Source: Qipengyuania pelagi | GTDB taxonomy: Bacteria; Pseudomonadota; Alphaproteobacteria; Sphingomonadales; Sphingomonadaceae | Direction of reading: 5' to 3' | Assembly: GCF_009827295.1 (NCBI RefSeq) | Contig: NZ_WTYD01000004.1 | Span: 1 to 64,000 of the forward strand | Length of the DNA: 64,000 nucleotides | Shown here: in pieces, positions 16,460 to 23,999 of the stretch | Layout of the letters: the number at the start of each line of letters is the position of its first letter | Numbering within the stretch: position 1 is the first letter of the stretch | Notes under the pieces: generated by a model | What the model saw: the letters and a program-made list of their open reading frames with translations, nothing else | Database searches by the model: none | What the model was told of the DNA's origin: nothing | Made by a program: the position numbers and the translations under genes

Positions 16460-17341
16460 ATGCCGAAGATGCTCAGCGAAGATATGAAATGGATGCGTGA
16501 TCACCCGCTGGTCACGGGACTGATCATCCTGTTCGTCATCGTGTCCGCATGGCTTTTCTGGGGTGCGACTTCCTCGACCGATCAAGCGTATGATAGGATG
16601 GCAGCTTCCAGGCACACCGCCTTGGATGAGCCGTCACAGGTTCTGGAAGCCGACGACGCCGAACGCCAGATCAAAGAACGCCGCAAGGCCTACGTTCGTT
16701 ATGACGCCTCCCAAGATCGCGTCATACTCCCACCGTCGCGTGAGGAGCGCCTCGCGACCGATAGTAGCCCATCCGAACAGGAATGGGCCGATCGTCAGTC
16801 CGAATATGAAGGCCGCACTTGTCAGGACGCTCCACTGGATGCGGAATATTCCGATCTTTGTGCGCAATGGGCGAGTGTCTCCGCCACCCGATATGGAAAT
16901 AGGATCGGAGCCGAGAACTACCGTGTATCCTCCTTCGCCGCGATCGTCAGTGGCCTGGCGCTCATCGCTACCGTGCTGGCCGTGGCTATCGCGGCTCTGG
17001 CCGCCCGGGACGCGAGCAAGGCCGTCAAGTTGATGAAGGAGGGAATGGTTCCGTTCCTTACCGTGCGCCCTGGTGGTATATCTGGTGTCGGTAAGATGAA
17101 GCTGATCAACGCCGGCACGGGAGTCGCGACCGGAGCTTTCGTCAAGGTTGGGAATGCGGAACTGCCCTTGCGCCGCCGCGTCCTGCAGGCTGGGGAAGAA
17201 TTCCAGATTACTCACTCGGCGATAGCCGCCACGAACGGGGAACTGCAGGTCGTTCTGCGATACAATGACGGATCCGGCGAGGGCATCGAGCGCCGAGAAC
17301 GCTTTCGGCACGCTTCTGGAAAATGGGTCCAGATCGATTGA
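16460..17341 (+). CDS. Hypothetical membrane protein with two transmembrane helices
   Basis: This 293-residue protein was not recognised as a named family. A first membrane helix spans about 17-35 (LVTGLIILFVIVSAWLFWG) and a second about 158-183 (SSFAAIVSGLALIATVLAV onward). A charged loop of about 120 residues lies between them. The C-terminal 100 residues (FLTVRPGGISGVGKMKLINAG onward) look like a beta-rich immunoglobulin-like or DUF-type domain. It is divergent from hsdM inside the island, so it could be an additional membrane-located defence component or unrelated cargo. The start could also be the ATG at 16469. No partner gene is adjacent on its strand. Confidence 0.7.
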   Translation: MPKMLSEDMKWMRDHPLVTGLIILFVIVSAWLFWGATSSTDQAYDRMAASRHTALDEPSQVLEADDAERQIKERRKAYVRYDASQDRVILPPSREERLATDSSPSEQEWADRQSEYEGRTCQDAPLDAEYSDLCAQWASVSATRYGNRIGAENYRVSSFAAIVSGLALIATVLAVAIAALAARDASKAVKLMKEGMVPFLTVRPGGISGVGKMKLINAGTGVATGAFVKVGNAELPLRRRVLQAGEEFQITHSAIAATNGELQVVLRYNDGSGEGIERRERFRHASGKWVQID

Positions 17342-17463
17342 TGCGTTTGCCGAAATAGCGGGCGTCAATGTAAGCAGCAGAGCAACAATTAACTTTTCCA
17401 TATCTCTTCTCCTTCCGGTGGTCGCCCACCGTCGGGATCCAGAAATGTGGCCCTAGTGGGCTG

Positions 17464-18537
17464 TCAGTCGTCGTTGTCGTTAATGCCGAGAGCTCTCAGC
17501 ACGTCGTGATTGCGATCGTTCTCGCGCCGTGGCCCCGATGCCTGCCAATAGCCGGCGAAGGTTCGCGAGGGCGGCAGGCCCATTGCGGCGCGGATCAGCT
17601 TCTGTACCTTGGAGCGGTCGTCCAGCCGCCTGTTTTCTTCCCGCCAGGCACCGTCGGCGGCGTAGAAATCGAGATAGTCGCCGGCGATATGATGATGGAC
17701 ACCGATCTCGGCCCGTCTCATCCGGGAGAATGCGCTCTCGGCACCATTGGTGTGGAAACCCTCGTCGGTGCAGAATTCCTTCTTGTGGTTTACACGCTGC
17801 AGGCTGTGGCTGGCGTAGAGCGGCTCCCATCCCGATCCCTCGTCGGCGAGGATAGTCGCGCTGCGATCGACGCTTTCGGTGATCCAGGACACGGCCTGCC
17901 TTTCGCTCTTGAACGTGCGCGTCAGGAGGCGTCCCTGACCGCCGCGTTCGCGTAGCAGCACGACGCATTGGCGCTTGCGTCCATTGACGGGGATCCGCCG
18001 ACGGTCGATGCGCTCGTCCTTCTTGTTGGCCTGCTTGAGATAGCCGCCGAAGTAGGCACCGTCGATCTCGACCTCGCCCACGAGGTGAACGTCCTCCTGA
18101 TCGAGGAACATGACCTCCCGGAGCTTGTCGGTCAGCACCCAGACGGTCTTGTAGTCATGATCGTAGTCGTGGGACAGCCAGATCGAGGCCGCGCCCTTGG
18201 CGTGGACCGCCATGGCTCGCACGATGAACATGAGTTCCAGATAGGTGATCCGCTTGTGGGCGAACATCGTCCCGCTCGTGATCGAGAAGAACTTGTGACA
18301 CTCCGGGTTGGCGCATTTGTATCGCTTCTGCGACTTGATGTTGTAGATCCGCTGGGAACCGCAGTCGGGGCAGGTCGGATTTCCATCAGGCCATCGCGCG
18401 CGAAGAAAGAACTCCCGGCAACCATCTTCGCCCATCTTGAAGACGTCGTGGATGCTCAGCGTGCGGCTCGCAGGGTTTTTCAGCCAATGGAGGCCCTGCT
18501 TCTTGCGCTTGAATGATTTGGTTGCACGAGTGGCCAT
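17464..18537 (-). CDS. IS1595-family (ISXO2-like) transposase
   Basis: This 357-residue DDE-type transposase has an N-terminal zinc ribbon (CPDCGSQRIYN then KCANPECHKFF, about 56-84) and the ISXO2-like catalytic core: EVEIDGAYFGG (first Asp), TILADEGSGWEPL (second Asp) and HTNGAESAFSRMRR (Glu), followed by the HHHIAGDYLDFY segment usual in the family. I could not find matching terminal inverted repeats or a target duplication around it. It may thus be a non-autonomous remnant or a domesticated gene. A perfect palindrome starts two bases upstream of the ATG, and no ordinary ribosome binding site is visible. Confidence 0.9.
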   Translation of the reverse strand: MATRATKSFKRKKQGLHWLKNPASRTLSIHDVFKMGEDGCREFFLRARWPDGNPTCPDCGSQRIYNIKSQKRYKCANPECHKFFSITSGTMFAHKRITYLELMFIVRAMAVHAKGAASIWLSHDYDHDYKTVWVLTDKLREVMFLDQEDVHLVGEVEIDGAYFGGYLKQANKKDERIDRRRIPVNGRKRQCVVLLRERGGQGRLLTRTFKSERQAVSWITESVDRSATILADEGSGWEPLYASHSLQRVNHKKEFCTDEGFHTNGAESAFSRMRRAEIGVHHHIAGDYLDFYAADGAWREENRRLDDRSKVQKLIRAAMGLPPSRTFAGYWQASGPRRENDRNHDVLRALGINDNDD

Positions 18538-18539
18538 TG

Positions 18540-18599
18540 AGGTGTCATATACGACACCTCACACGACTATTCAATCTTAAAGTGCCGTATGCGACACCT
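18540..18599. promoter_or_regulatory. Two operator-like near-palindromes between transposase and DUF6471 gene
   Basis: Positions 18540-18559 read AGGTGTCATATACGACACCT, and 18580-18599 read AAGTGCCGTATGCGACACCT. They agree at 16 of 20 positions, and their centres are exactly 40 bases apart, about four helical turns. The first has perfect 7-bp arms flanking ATATAC, and the match extends one more base on each side. Both lie in the 100-base gap between divergent genes, next to a gene for a small DUF6471 protein. They are probably its binding sites, which would repress both genes; this is inferred. Confidence 0.65.
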
Positions 18600-18637
18600 G
18601 AGTTGCCGAATTCGCCTCCAGATCCTATAACCGACTC

Positions 18638-18949
18638 ATGACACAGGCATGTGATGATGAATGGGAGCAGCTGGCGCGTAATCTGATTCGTGGCCAGTTG
18701 ATGACGCGCGGGATGTCCTATGCCGCGCTCAGGGACGCTCTAGCCGGGATCGGCGTCGAGGACACCGAGGGTGCCATCAAGAGCAAGATGAGCCGCGGCA
18801 GGTTCAGCGCCGTGTTCTTCCTGCAGTGCATGACAGCGATCGGCGTGGATTGGCTTCAGTTGCCGGGTGCTCCGGATGGTCCCGGCGCGTTCGCGATTGG
18901 CAAGCATGGCGCACAGGCATTGGCGAAAAAATCACCAGGAGAAAATTAA
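18638..18949 (+). CDS. DUF6471 domain protein, probable regulator
   Basis: This 103-residue protein fits the DUF6471 family: ARNLIRGQLMTRGMSYAALRD, then GAIKSKMSRGRFSAVFFLQCM (quoted in part) and an AIGVDWLQL segment. The pattern of short helices with an SKMSRGRFS recognition-like helix suggests a helix-turn-helix DNA-binding protein, though the family function is not established. It is divergent from the IS1595-type transposase with two palindromic sites between them, so autoregulation together with control of the transposase is likely. It is the last gene of the island; 18950-19077 holds no gene, only the approach to the right terminal repeat. Confidence 0.78.
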   Translation: MTQACDDEWEQLARNLIRGQLMTRGMSYAALRDALAGIGVEDTEGAIKSKMSRGRFSAVFFLQCMTAIGVDWLQLPGAPDGPGAFAIGKHGAQALAKKSPGEN

Positions 18950-19077
18950 GAAGCGGGAATGCCCGCGAGAATCTACAGGGGTCGGGTCGCCCACGCTCGT
19001 AAATGTGCTCCCAATAGGTCGATCTATATCTGATTCGGAAGGCACATTCCTGATAGAAATCAGACTCCTACCTCAGA

Positions 19078-19111
19078 TTTGGTGCAATAACTCCGCCATA
19101 CCGGAATTCCA
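19078..19111. other. Right attachment junction of the comM island
   Basis: Positions 19078-19103 form the inverted partner of 2898-2923, with 25 of 26 bases matching. They run TTTGGTGCAATAACTCC and end in CCATACCG. The final bases overlap the comM repeat CCGGAATTCCA (19101-19111), after which comM coding continues as QRPVLDSL. See the left junction for the reconstructed attP-like sequence. Confidence 0.8.
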
Positions 19112-19703
19112 GCGGCCCGTGCTCGATTCGCTCAGGCAGCCGCTCGAGACGGGCAAGGTCGATGTCGCGCGCGCCAATGCGCATGTCAGCTTTCCCGCGC
19201 GCGTTCAGCTGGTCGCGGCGATGAATCCGTGCCGCTGCGGCCATCTCGGCGATCCGGCGCTCGCCTGTTCGCGCGCGCCGCGCTGCGCCGCCGATTACCA
19301 GTCGCGCGTGTCCGGGCCGATGCTCGACCGGATCGATCTGCATGTCGAGGTCGATCCGGTCAGCGCGGCCGATCTCGCCCTTCCCCCGCCCGCCGAAGGC
19401 AGCGCTGAGGTCGCCGCACGCGTGCGCCGCGCGCGCGAACGCCAGACGGCGCGGTTCGCCGAGAGCGGCGCGCGCAGCAATGCCGAGCTGGATGGCGATG
19501 CCCTCGACCGCTTCGCGGAACCGGACGAGGCGGGGCGCAAGCTGCTGATGCAGGCGGCGGACGCGATGCGGCTGTCGGCGCGCGGCTATGTCAGGATGTT
19601 GCGCGTGGCGCGCACGGTCGCCGATCTGGCCGGAGCGGACGAGGTGGGCCGCATCCATATCGCCGAAGCGCTCAGCTATCGCCGACAGGCCCCCCGCGCC
19701 TAG
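19101..19703 (+). pseudogene. comM: comM (YifB-family AAA+ ATPase), 3' fragment
   Basis: About 200 codons encode the C-terminal part of ComM. They begin in PEFQRPVLDSLRQPLETG, pass through AAMNPCRCGHLGD with its cysteine cluster and YQSRVSGPMLDRIDLHVEV (the arginine-finger region), and reach the C-terminal Mg-chelatase helical domain LSARGYVRMLRVARTVADL. The frame matches that of the central fragment ending at 2897. An open frame reaches back into the island to 18867, but that part is island sequence. No start signal is present here, so the fragment is not expected to be expressed as a working protein. Confidence 0.93.
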
Positions 19704-19719
19704 CCTGCCCTTCGCTTCG

Positions 19720-19977
19720 TTATTGCGCGTAGGGCGTATTCTCGACCAGTTTGCGCGTGTAATCGGGCGCGCCGTCGTTCCACCAGACGGGGCCGCGTTC
19801 GCCCAGAGCGACCTTGGCTTCATGGACTGCGGCACGTGCCGTCTTCTCGGCCTCAGCATCGTCGGCGCGCTTGGCGGCAGCGACGGCGCGGCGGGCATCC
19901 ATCAGGGCGTCGACCCAGCGTTGGCGCTCTTCCTCGCCCAGGGACGGGTCGGTGGCGCGCCACAATCGCCCGCGCAC
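19720..19977 (-). CDS. Small conserved hypothetical protein
   Basis: This is a charged, mostly helical protein of about 85 residues with RWVDALMDARRAVAAAKRAD and a C-terminal GPVWWNDGAPDYTRKLVEN segment. I recall similar short proteins in sphingomonads but no function. The GTG at 19977 is the only usual start codon I found, yet the frame stays open upstream and codes for DGRYIIVRGRLWR, which looks like native protein sequence. The true start may therefore be a rare codon further upstream, near 20040. It converges with the remnant of comM. Confidence 0.6.
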   Translation of the reverse strand: MRGRLWRATDPSLGEEERQRWVDALMDARRAVAAAKRADDAEAEKTARAAVHEAKVALGERGPVWWNDGAPDYTRKLVENTPYAQ

Positions 19978-20045
19978 GATGATGTAGCGGCCATCGGACG
20001 TTCGCTCCGGGCCATCTGACGGCGTGTCGGATGGCGTTTCCCGCC

Positions 20046-20591
20046 TCAGGCCGCGCCTTTCAGATCTTCGAAATGGGCCCTATCGCCCCGCGCCACCGTC
20101 CCCTTGGATTTCGCCTGCGAGCCATCGGCGCGCTTGCCGACATTCGCCCGCTCGACCAGAGCCAGATCCTCCGGCCCGAGAATGCGGCCCTCCTGCGAAA
20201 GGATCGAGACCGGACCGATCGGCAGGCGATCCCGCTCGTCGACGAGGACCGGGTTCTCGACCACTTCGGCCCCGTATTTCTGGCCCCATTGGCGCAGCGC
20301 GATCATCGCCGGCAGCAGGTCCATACCCTTTTCGGTCAACCGATATTCGATCTTGCGCCGGTCTTCCGCCATCGGCTGACGTTCGAGGATGCCGTGTTCG
20401 ACCAACCTGCCGAGCCGGTTGGACAGGATGTTGCGGGCGATACCCAGCTCGCTCAGGAATTCCTCGAAATGATGCAGGCCGTTGAAGCTCGCGCGCAGGA
20501 TCATGAAGCTCCATCGCTCGCCCATGACTTCCAGCGCCATGGGCAGGCCGCATTCGGTCAGTTCGCGCAAGGGTTCCCGAATTTCGCCCAT
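20046..20591 (-). CDS. HxlR-family winged-helix transcriptional regulator
   Basis: This 181-residue protein carries the HxlR/DUF24 signature: CGLPMALEVMGERWSFMILR, then FEEFLSELGIARNILSNRLGR (quoted in parts) and the wing HGILERQPMAEDRRKIEYRLT. The C-terminal 70 residues are an extension beyond the basic domain. The start at 20591 is preferred because GAGGA lies five bases upstream; an earlier ATG at 20660 sits directly against the operator-like repeats. HxlR proteins bind DNA as dimers, often sensing redox or electrophile stress, but no key cysteine beyond the one in CGLP is evident. It is divergent from a secreted protein and probably regulates it. Confidence 0.88.
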   Translation of the reverse strand: MGEIREPLRELTECGLPMALEVMGERWSFMILRASFNGLHHFEEFLSELGIARNILSNRLGRLVEHGILERQPMAEDRRKIEYRLTEKGMDLLPAMIALRQWGQKYGAEVVENPVLVDERDRLPIGPVSILSQEGRILGPEDLALVERANVGKRADGSQAKSKGTVARGDRAHFEDLKGAA

Positions 20592-20662
20592 AGTGTCCTC
20601 GATCCGCTTGACAGCAAACACCTGTCCTAGCCCCGTTTCGCGCCGACGCAAAACGATCACAT

Positions 20663-20735
20663 ATTTCCAGTTGCAATTCGCAACCTTTCATTTTAGGTAG
20701 CGATTCGCAACTAGTTGCATATTGCAACTGGAAAT
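20663..20735. promoter_or_regulatory. Operator region with inverted repeats for the HxlR regulator
   Basis: ATTTCCAGTTGCAA (20663-20676) and TTGCAACTGGAAAT (20722-20735) form a perfect 14-bp inverted repeat. Inside it GCAACTAGTTGC (20707-20718) is a perfect 12-bp palindrome, and further GCAAC half-sites occur. The region is more AT-rich than its surroundings and lies between the divergent HxlR gene and the gene starting at 20750, whose AAAGGA ribosome site follows directly. Binding by the adjacent regulator is inferred. Confidence 0.65.
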
Positions 20736-20749
20736 AAAGGACCACTCTC

Positions 20750-21112
20750 ATGGCTCAGATCGCTTCCCGCTCGAATCGGTTCGGCTTCGACACCGGTGCT
20801 CGTCTCACCGCCGCCACGCTGGCGCTCGGTTACACCTTCGCTGCTTTCGGTGCCGTGCTCTCGCCCGCGCCTGCCGCTGCCCAGTCTGGCGGCTTCTACG
20901 TCGCCGAGCTGGTCCAGCCGACCGAGGAAACGCGCACAGTCGCGAGCGGGGTTGCCTGGCGCTGTGCCGGATCGACCTGCGCGGCGCCCAAGGCGGCAAG
21001 CCGCCCTCTACGCGTCTGCCGCGAATTGCAGCGCAAGGTCGGCCCGGTCGCCAGCTTCACCGCCCATGGCGAAGCGCTCGATGCCGAGGATCTCGCCCGC
21101 TGCAACGGCTGA
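20750..21112 (+). CDS. CC_3452-family secreted protein
   Basis: This is a 120-residue exported protein of the type known from Caulobacter and sphingomonads as CC_3452. An N-terminal signal sequence runs to about residue 45 (hydrophobic LTAATLALGYTFAAFGAVL, cleavage near APAAAQS). The mature part has the family pattern GGFYVAELVQPTEETRTVASG, VAWRCAGSTCAAPKAASRP and VGPVASFTAHGEALDAEDLARCNG (quoted in parts), with cysteines probably paired in the periplasm. Its molecular role is unknown. It is divergent from an HxlR regulator and preceded by strong inverted repeats, so it is probably induced under a specific stress. Confidence 0.8.
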   Translation: MAQIASRSNRFGFDTGARLTAATLALGYTFAAFGAVLSPAPAAAQSGGFYVAELVQPTEETRTVASGVAWRCAGSTCAAPKAASRPLRVCRELQRKVGPVASFTAHGEALDAEDLARCNG

Positions 21113-21198
21113 TCCGCCACGCTTTACGAAACCCGCCCCCTCTCCATCGGGCGCGAAACCTGGCCCCGGCACTCCTCTCGTGAGGCGCCGGGGTCTCT

Positions 21199-21834
21199 TT
21201 ATCTGCGCTTGAGCAGTCCGCGGGCCTCGAGATCGTGACGCAGCGCGCTCGCACCCGCGAAATGGTGCACCTGCCAGCCCAGCGCGCGCGCCGCCGCGAC
21301 GTTCGCGGCATTGTCGTCGATGAAGAGCAGTTTTTCGGGATCGTGCCCGAATCGCCGCGCCGCAAGCGCGAAGATCGCGTCAGCGGGTTTGGCGATCCTT
21401 TCCTTGCCCGACACGACGATATCGCGGAACAGGTCGAAGATCGGGGCGGTGGGGCGAAATCCGTCCCAGAATTCCGCGCCGAAATTGGTGATGGCATAGA
21501 GCGGGATAGCGCGTTCGTGCAGCTCGCGCACGATCTCGAGGCTGCCGGGAACGGGCCCGGGAATGGTCTCGTTGAAGCGAGTCGCGTAGGCGTCGATCGC
21601 CCCGGCATAGTCGGGAAACTGCGCCTGCCGCTCGGGCACCATGTCGGCGAGCGGGCGGCCGGCATCGTGCTGAAAATGCCATTCTTCGGTCACGACCTCG
21701 GAGAGCAGGAAATTCAGCCGCTCTTCGTCATCGATCAGTTTTTCGAACAGGATGCGCAGGTCCCAGCGATAGAGGACCCGGCCCACATCGAACACGACCG
21801 CTTCAACCGCGCGGCCCATCTGCGATTCGCTCAT
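21199..21834 (-). CDS. HAD-family hydrolase (subfamily IA)
   Basis: This 211-residue cytoplasmic hydrolase shows the HAD motifs: I, VVFDVGRVLYRWD (nucleophile Asp, with Gly in place of the second Asp, as in the FDxGxVL subgroup); II, YAITNFG; III, the lysine in AKPADAIF; and IV, LLFIDDNAANV. It is probably a phosphatase acting on a small phosphorylated metabolite; the substrate cannot be told. The start at 21834 (MSESQMG) has GGAGGGCGGA directly upstream. It follows rpmJ on the same strand with a GC-rich hairpin-like stretch (21868-21895) between them. Confidence 0.88.
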   Translation of the reverse strand: MSESQMGRAVEAVVFDVGRVLYRWDLRILFEKLIDDEERLNFLLSEVVTEEWHFQHDAGRPLADMVPERQAQFPDYAGAIDAYATRFNETIPGPVPGSLEIVRELHERAIPLYAITNFGAEFWDGFRPTAPIFDLFRDIVVSGKERIAKPADAIFALAARRFGHDPEKLLFIDDNAANVAAARALGWQVHHFAGASALRHDLEARGLLKRR

Positions 21835-21936
21835 TCCGCCCTCCAGACATGGCATCCAAATGCGAACGGCCCGCGCTCCACGAAGGAGGCGGGCCGGTCA
21901 ATTATCGCAAGCGAGCCCGAAGGCTCACCGATTCGC

Positions 21937-22062
21937 TCAGCCCTGGCGGGCCTTGAAGCGGCGATTGGTCTTGTTGATGACGTAGGTACGACCGCGACGA
22001 CGGATCACGCGGCAATCGCGGTGGCGGTTCTTCAGCGACTTGAGGCTGTTGCGGATCTTCAT
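21937..22062 (-). CDS. rpmJ: 50S ribosomal protein L36
   Basis: This 41-residue protein reads [20 protein letters not shown] and continues with [21 protein letters not shown]. It is the alphaproteobacterial form of L36, extremely basic and with only one of the zinc cysteines of the bacterial C+ form, so it is the zinc-free type. It is a component of the large ribosomal subunit. As usual in this class it stands alone rather than in the spc operon. It is short and easily missed. The hairpin with GAGCC and GGCTC arms at about 21911-21925 may act as its terminator. Confidence 0.97.
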   Translation of the reverse strand: MKIRNSLKSLKNRHRDCRVIRRRGRTYVINKTNRRFKARQG

Positions 22063-22177
22063 CGGTTCTCTCGAAATTGTGCGGCGCGCGGGCCGCTCTC
22101 AAAAACAAGCGCGCGCCGGAGATGGGCTCCGACGCGCGGATTTCAAGCGGGGCAGTTAGCGGGGCGAGCCCGCCGCG

Positions 22178-23221
22178 TCAATCGTTTAGCGCCGCCGCCT
22201 GATCCATGAGGCGGCGTTCCCACGCAAGCGCATGGCGCACGATCGTGTCGAGCTCGTCATGGCGCGGCTGCCAGGGAAGCGTCGCGCGCAGGCGCGAGGG
22301 ATCGGAGATGAGCTTGGCCGGATCGCCGGCCCGTCGCGGCTCCATCCGCCGCTCGATCCGAATCCCGCTCACACGGTCGACCGCATCGAGCACGTCGAGC
22401 ACGGAAAATCCGTGACCATACCCGCAATTCATCGTCAGCGAACGCCCCGGCTCCGCCATCAGGGCCTCCAAAGCCAAGACATGCGCGGCGGCGAGATCGC
22501 TGACATGGATGTAATCGCGCACGCCCGTGCCATCCTGCGTGTCGAAATCGGTCCCGAACACGCCGACCGCATCGCGCTGGCCGATGACCGCCTCGCACGC
22601 CACCTTGATAAGATGGGTCGCCCCTGCGGTCGATTGCCCGGCGCGCCCCTCCGGGTCCGCCCCCGCGACGTTGAAATAGCGCAGGACGCAATAATCAAAG
22701 CCATGCGCCGCGCTCGCATCGGCGAGCATCCGTTCGGTCATCAGCTTCGACCATCCGTAGGGATTGATCGGGATCTGCGGCGTATCCTCGGTCACCGCGT
22801 CCACATCGGGTGTCCCATAGGTCGCGGCGGTGGAACTGAAGAGGAACCGCGGCACGCCTGCCTTGAGCGCCGAAGCGATCAAAGCGCGGCTCTTGCCGGT
22901 GTTGTTGTCGTAATATTTGAGCGGATCGGACACCGATTCGGGCACCACCACCGAACCGGCGAAATGCATGATCGCGCCCCGGCCTCCGCCGATCCCCTGT
23001 TCGGCGCAAATCCGCGCCACCAAATCTCCATCGGCGATATCGCCTTCGTAGAACGGCACGCCCTCGGGCACGGCAGCGCGAAATCCGGTCACGAGATTGT
23101 CGATCACCGCAACCGGCCAGCCTGCATCCTGCAGAGCGAGCACGGCGTGACTGCCGATATAGCCTGCGCCGCCGGTCACCAGCACGGGCTCACGAGACGG
23201 ATCGAGTCGCTCTGCGTTCAT
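22178..23221 (-). CDS. galE: UDP-glucose 4-epimerase
   Basis: This 347-residue SDR-type epimerase interconverts UDP-glucose and UDP-galactose with bound NAD, supplying galactose for surface polysaccharides. The Rossmann motif VTGGAGYIGSHAVLAL is at the N-terminus, the catalytic Ser in FSSTAATYG, and the YxxxK in YGWSKLM. Typical downstream segments RYFNVAGAD and VRDYIHVSDLA are present. The start at 23221 was chosen because the Rossmann fold begins 12 residues later; extending to 23266 adds only a non-family tail. It stands alone, divergent from a lipoprotein gene. Confidence 0.94.
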   Translation of the reverse strand: MNAERLDPSREPVLVTGGAGYIGSHAVLALQDAGWPVAVIDNLVTGFRAAVPEGVPFYEGDIADGDLVARICAEQGIGGGRGAIMHFAGSVVVPESVSDPLKYYDNNTGKSRALIASALKAGVPRFLFSSTAATYGTPDVDAVTEDTPQIPINPYGWSKLMTERMLADASAAHGFDYCVLRYFNVAGADPEGRAGQSTAGATHLIKVACEAVIGQRDAVGVFGTDFDTQDGTGVRDYIHVSDLAAAHVLALEALMAEPGRSLTMNCGYGHGFSVLDVLDAVDRVSGIRIERRMEPRRAGDPAKLISDPSRLRATLPWQPRHDELDTIVRHALAWERRLMDQAAALND

Positions 23222-23380
23222 CGCCGCTTTGCTAGCACCATAAGCTCTGCAGAAACATCCCCGCAATTGGCCTGGCAGAAGCCTCCAGGACCCGCCGAAC
23301 GCAGTGCGCGGGACATTGTAGCGCGCTCGGACGTTCTCCTCCCATATCCCCTATCTCGTTCTCCCCATTCGAAGGATCGC

Positions 23381-23998
23381 ATGATGAAACGCCCCGCCGC
23401 CAAACCCCTGCTCACTGCCGCCATCCTCGGGTCCGCGCTCGCCCTGTCCGCCTGCGCCTCGACCCGCGTCAGCCCTGTCGAAGTCACCCGCTTCCTCGAT
23501 CCCGCATCGCGCGCGCAGCTTGGCCAGGGCTCGATCTTCGTGACCGGGGTCGGCGGAGAGGACAGTCTCGAACTCGCGCCCTACAAGGCTGCGGTGGCGC
23601 GCGAACTCGCCCGTGTCGGCTATGGCGAGACGGCGCGCGCTGCGGCTGGCCAGATCGCCGAAGTCCGCGTGAGCCGCTACCAGCTCGGCCAGAACGGGCG
23701 GCGCAGCCCCGTCAATGTCGGCGTGGGAGGCTCGACCGGGACCTATGGCTCGGGCCTTGGCCTGGGCATCGGGATCAATCTTGGCGGCGGCGGCGGGCCG
23801 GAGATCGGCACCGAAATGGCCGTCGTCATCCGCGAAGCGCGCAGCGGCCGCGTGTTGTGGGAAGGCCGCGCCGACTTCACGGCATCGGAAAACTCGCCCC
23901 TTGCGGAACGCGCTGCCAGCGCCCAGACGGTCGCTGCCGCGCTGTTCAGTGATTTTCCCGGCAATAATGGTGAAACGAGAGAGGTCGAGGTTCCATAA
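23381..23998 (+). CDS. DUF4136-like outer-membrane lipoprotein
   Basis: This is a 205-residue lipoprotein. The signal sequence [18 protein letters not shown] ends in a lipobox (LSAC) with Cys at about residue 25, so it should be lipidated and anchored in the envelope. The mature part has the order of DUF4136 proteins, with a glycine-rich stretch ([20 protein letters not shown]) and a [20 protein letters not shown] strand pattern near the end. The function is unknown. The start at 23381 is preceded by GAAGGA. A much longer open frame runs back to 22232 antisense to galE but has no domain content. It ends two bases before the next gene. Confidence 0.82.
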   Translation: MMKRPAAKPLLTAAILGSALALSACASTRVSPVEVTRFLDPASRAQLGQGSIFVTGVGGEDSLELAPYKAAVARELARVGYGETARAAAGQIAEVRVSRYQLGQNGRRSPVNVGVGGSTGTYGSGLGLGIGINLGGGGGPEIGTEMAVVIREARSGRVLWEGRADFTASENSPLAERAASAQTVAAALFSDFPGNNGETREVEVP

Positions 23999-23999
23999 C

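Larger units (their letters stand above)
2898..19100. mobile_element. 16.2 kb genomic island in comM carrying defence genes
   Basis: The island interrupts comM between the codons for PEF and RPVL. It has inverted ends and an 11-bp repeat of host sequence at the junctions. Its contents fall into modules: a recombination and segregation-like module (2969-7220), a type I restriction-modification operon with an appended nucleosidase-like gene (7310-16140), a membrane protein (16460-17341) and a transposase-regulator pair (17464-18949). comM is a known insertion hot spot, for example for AbaR-type islands in Acinetobacter, but no Tn7-like tni genes occur here. The large serine recombinase is the best candidate for mobilisation. 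Confidence 0.85.

Noticed and set aside
17400-17463. Possible terminal inverted repeat of the IS1595-type element
   Set aside because: No stretch here matches the region beyond 18560 in inverted form over more than a few bases.
18867-19703. A 278-codon frame joining island DNA to the comM 3' end
   Set aside because: The first part is island terminal sequence in a frame that happens to be open; only 19101-19703 is comM.
21868-21895. GC-rich hairpin after rpmJ as a terminator
   Set aside because: The stem is plausible but imperfect and lacks a T-run on the minus strand, so it is not listed as a terminator.
22232-23998. A 588-codon open frame on the plus strand covering galE antisense and the lipoprotein
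   Set aside because: Only the last 205 codons have a signal sequence and family pattern; the earlier part is the mirror of galE in GC-rich DNA.
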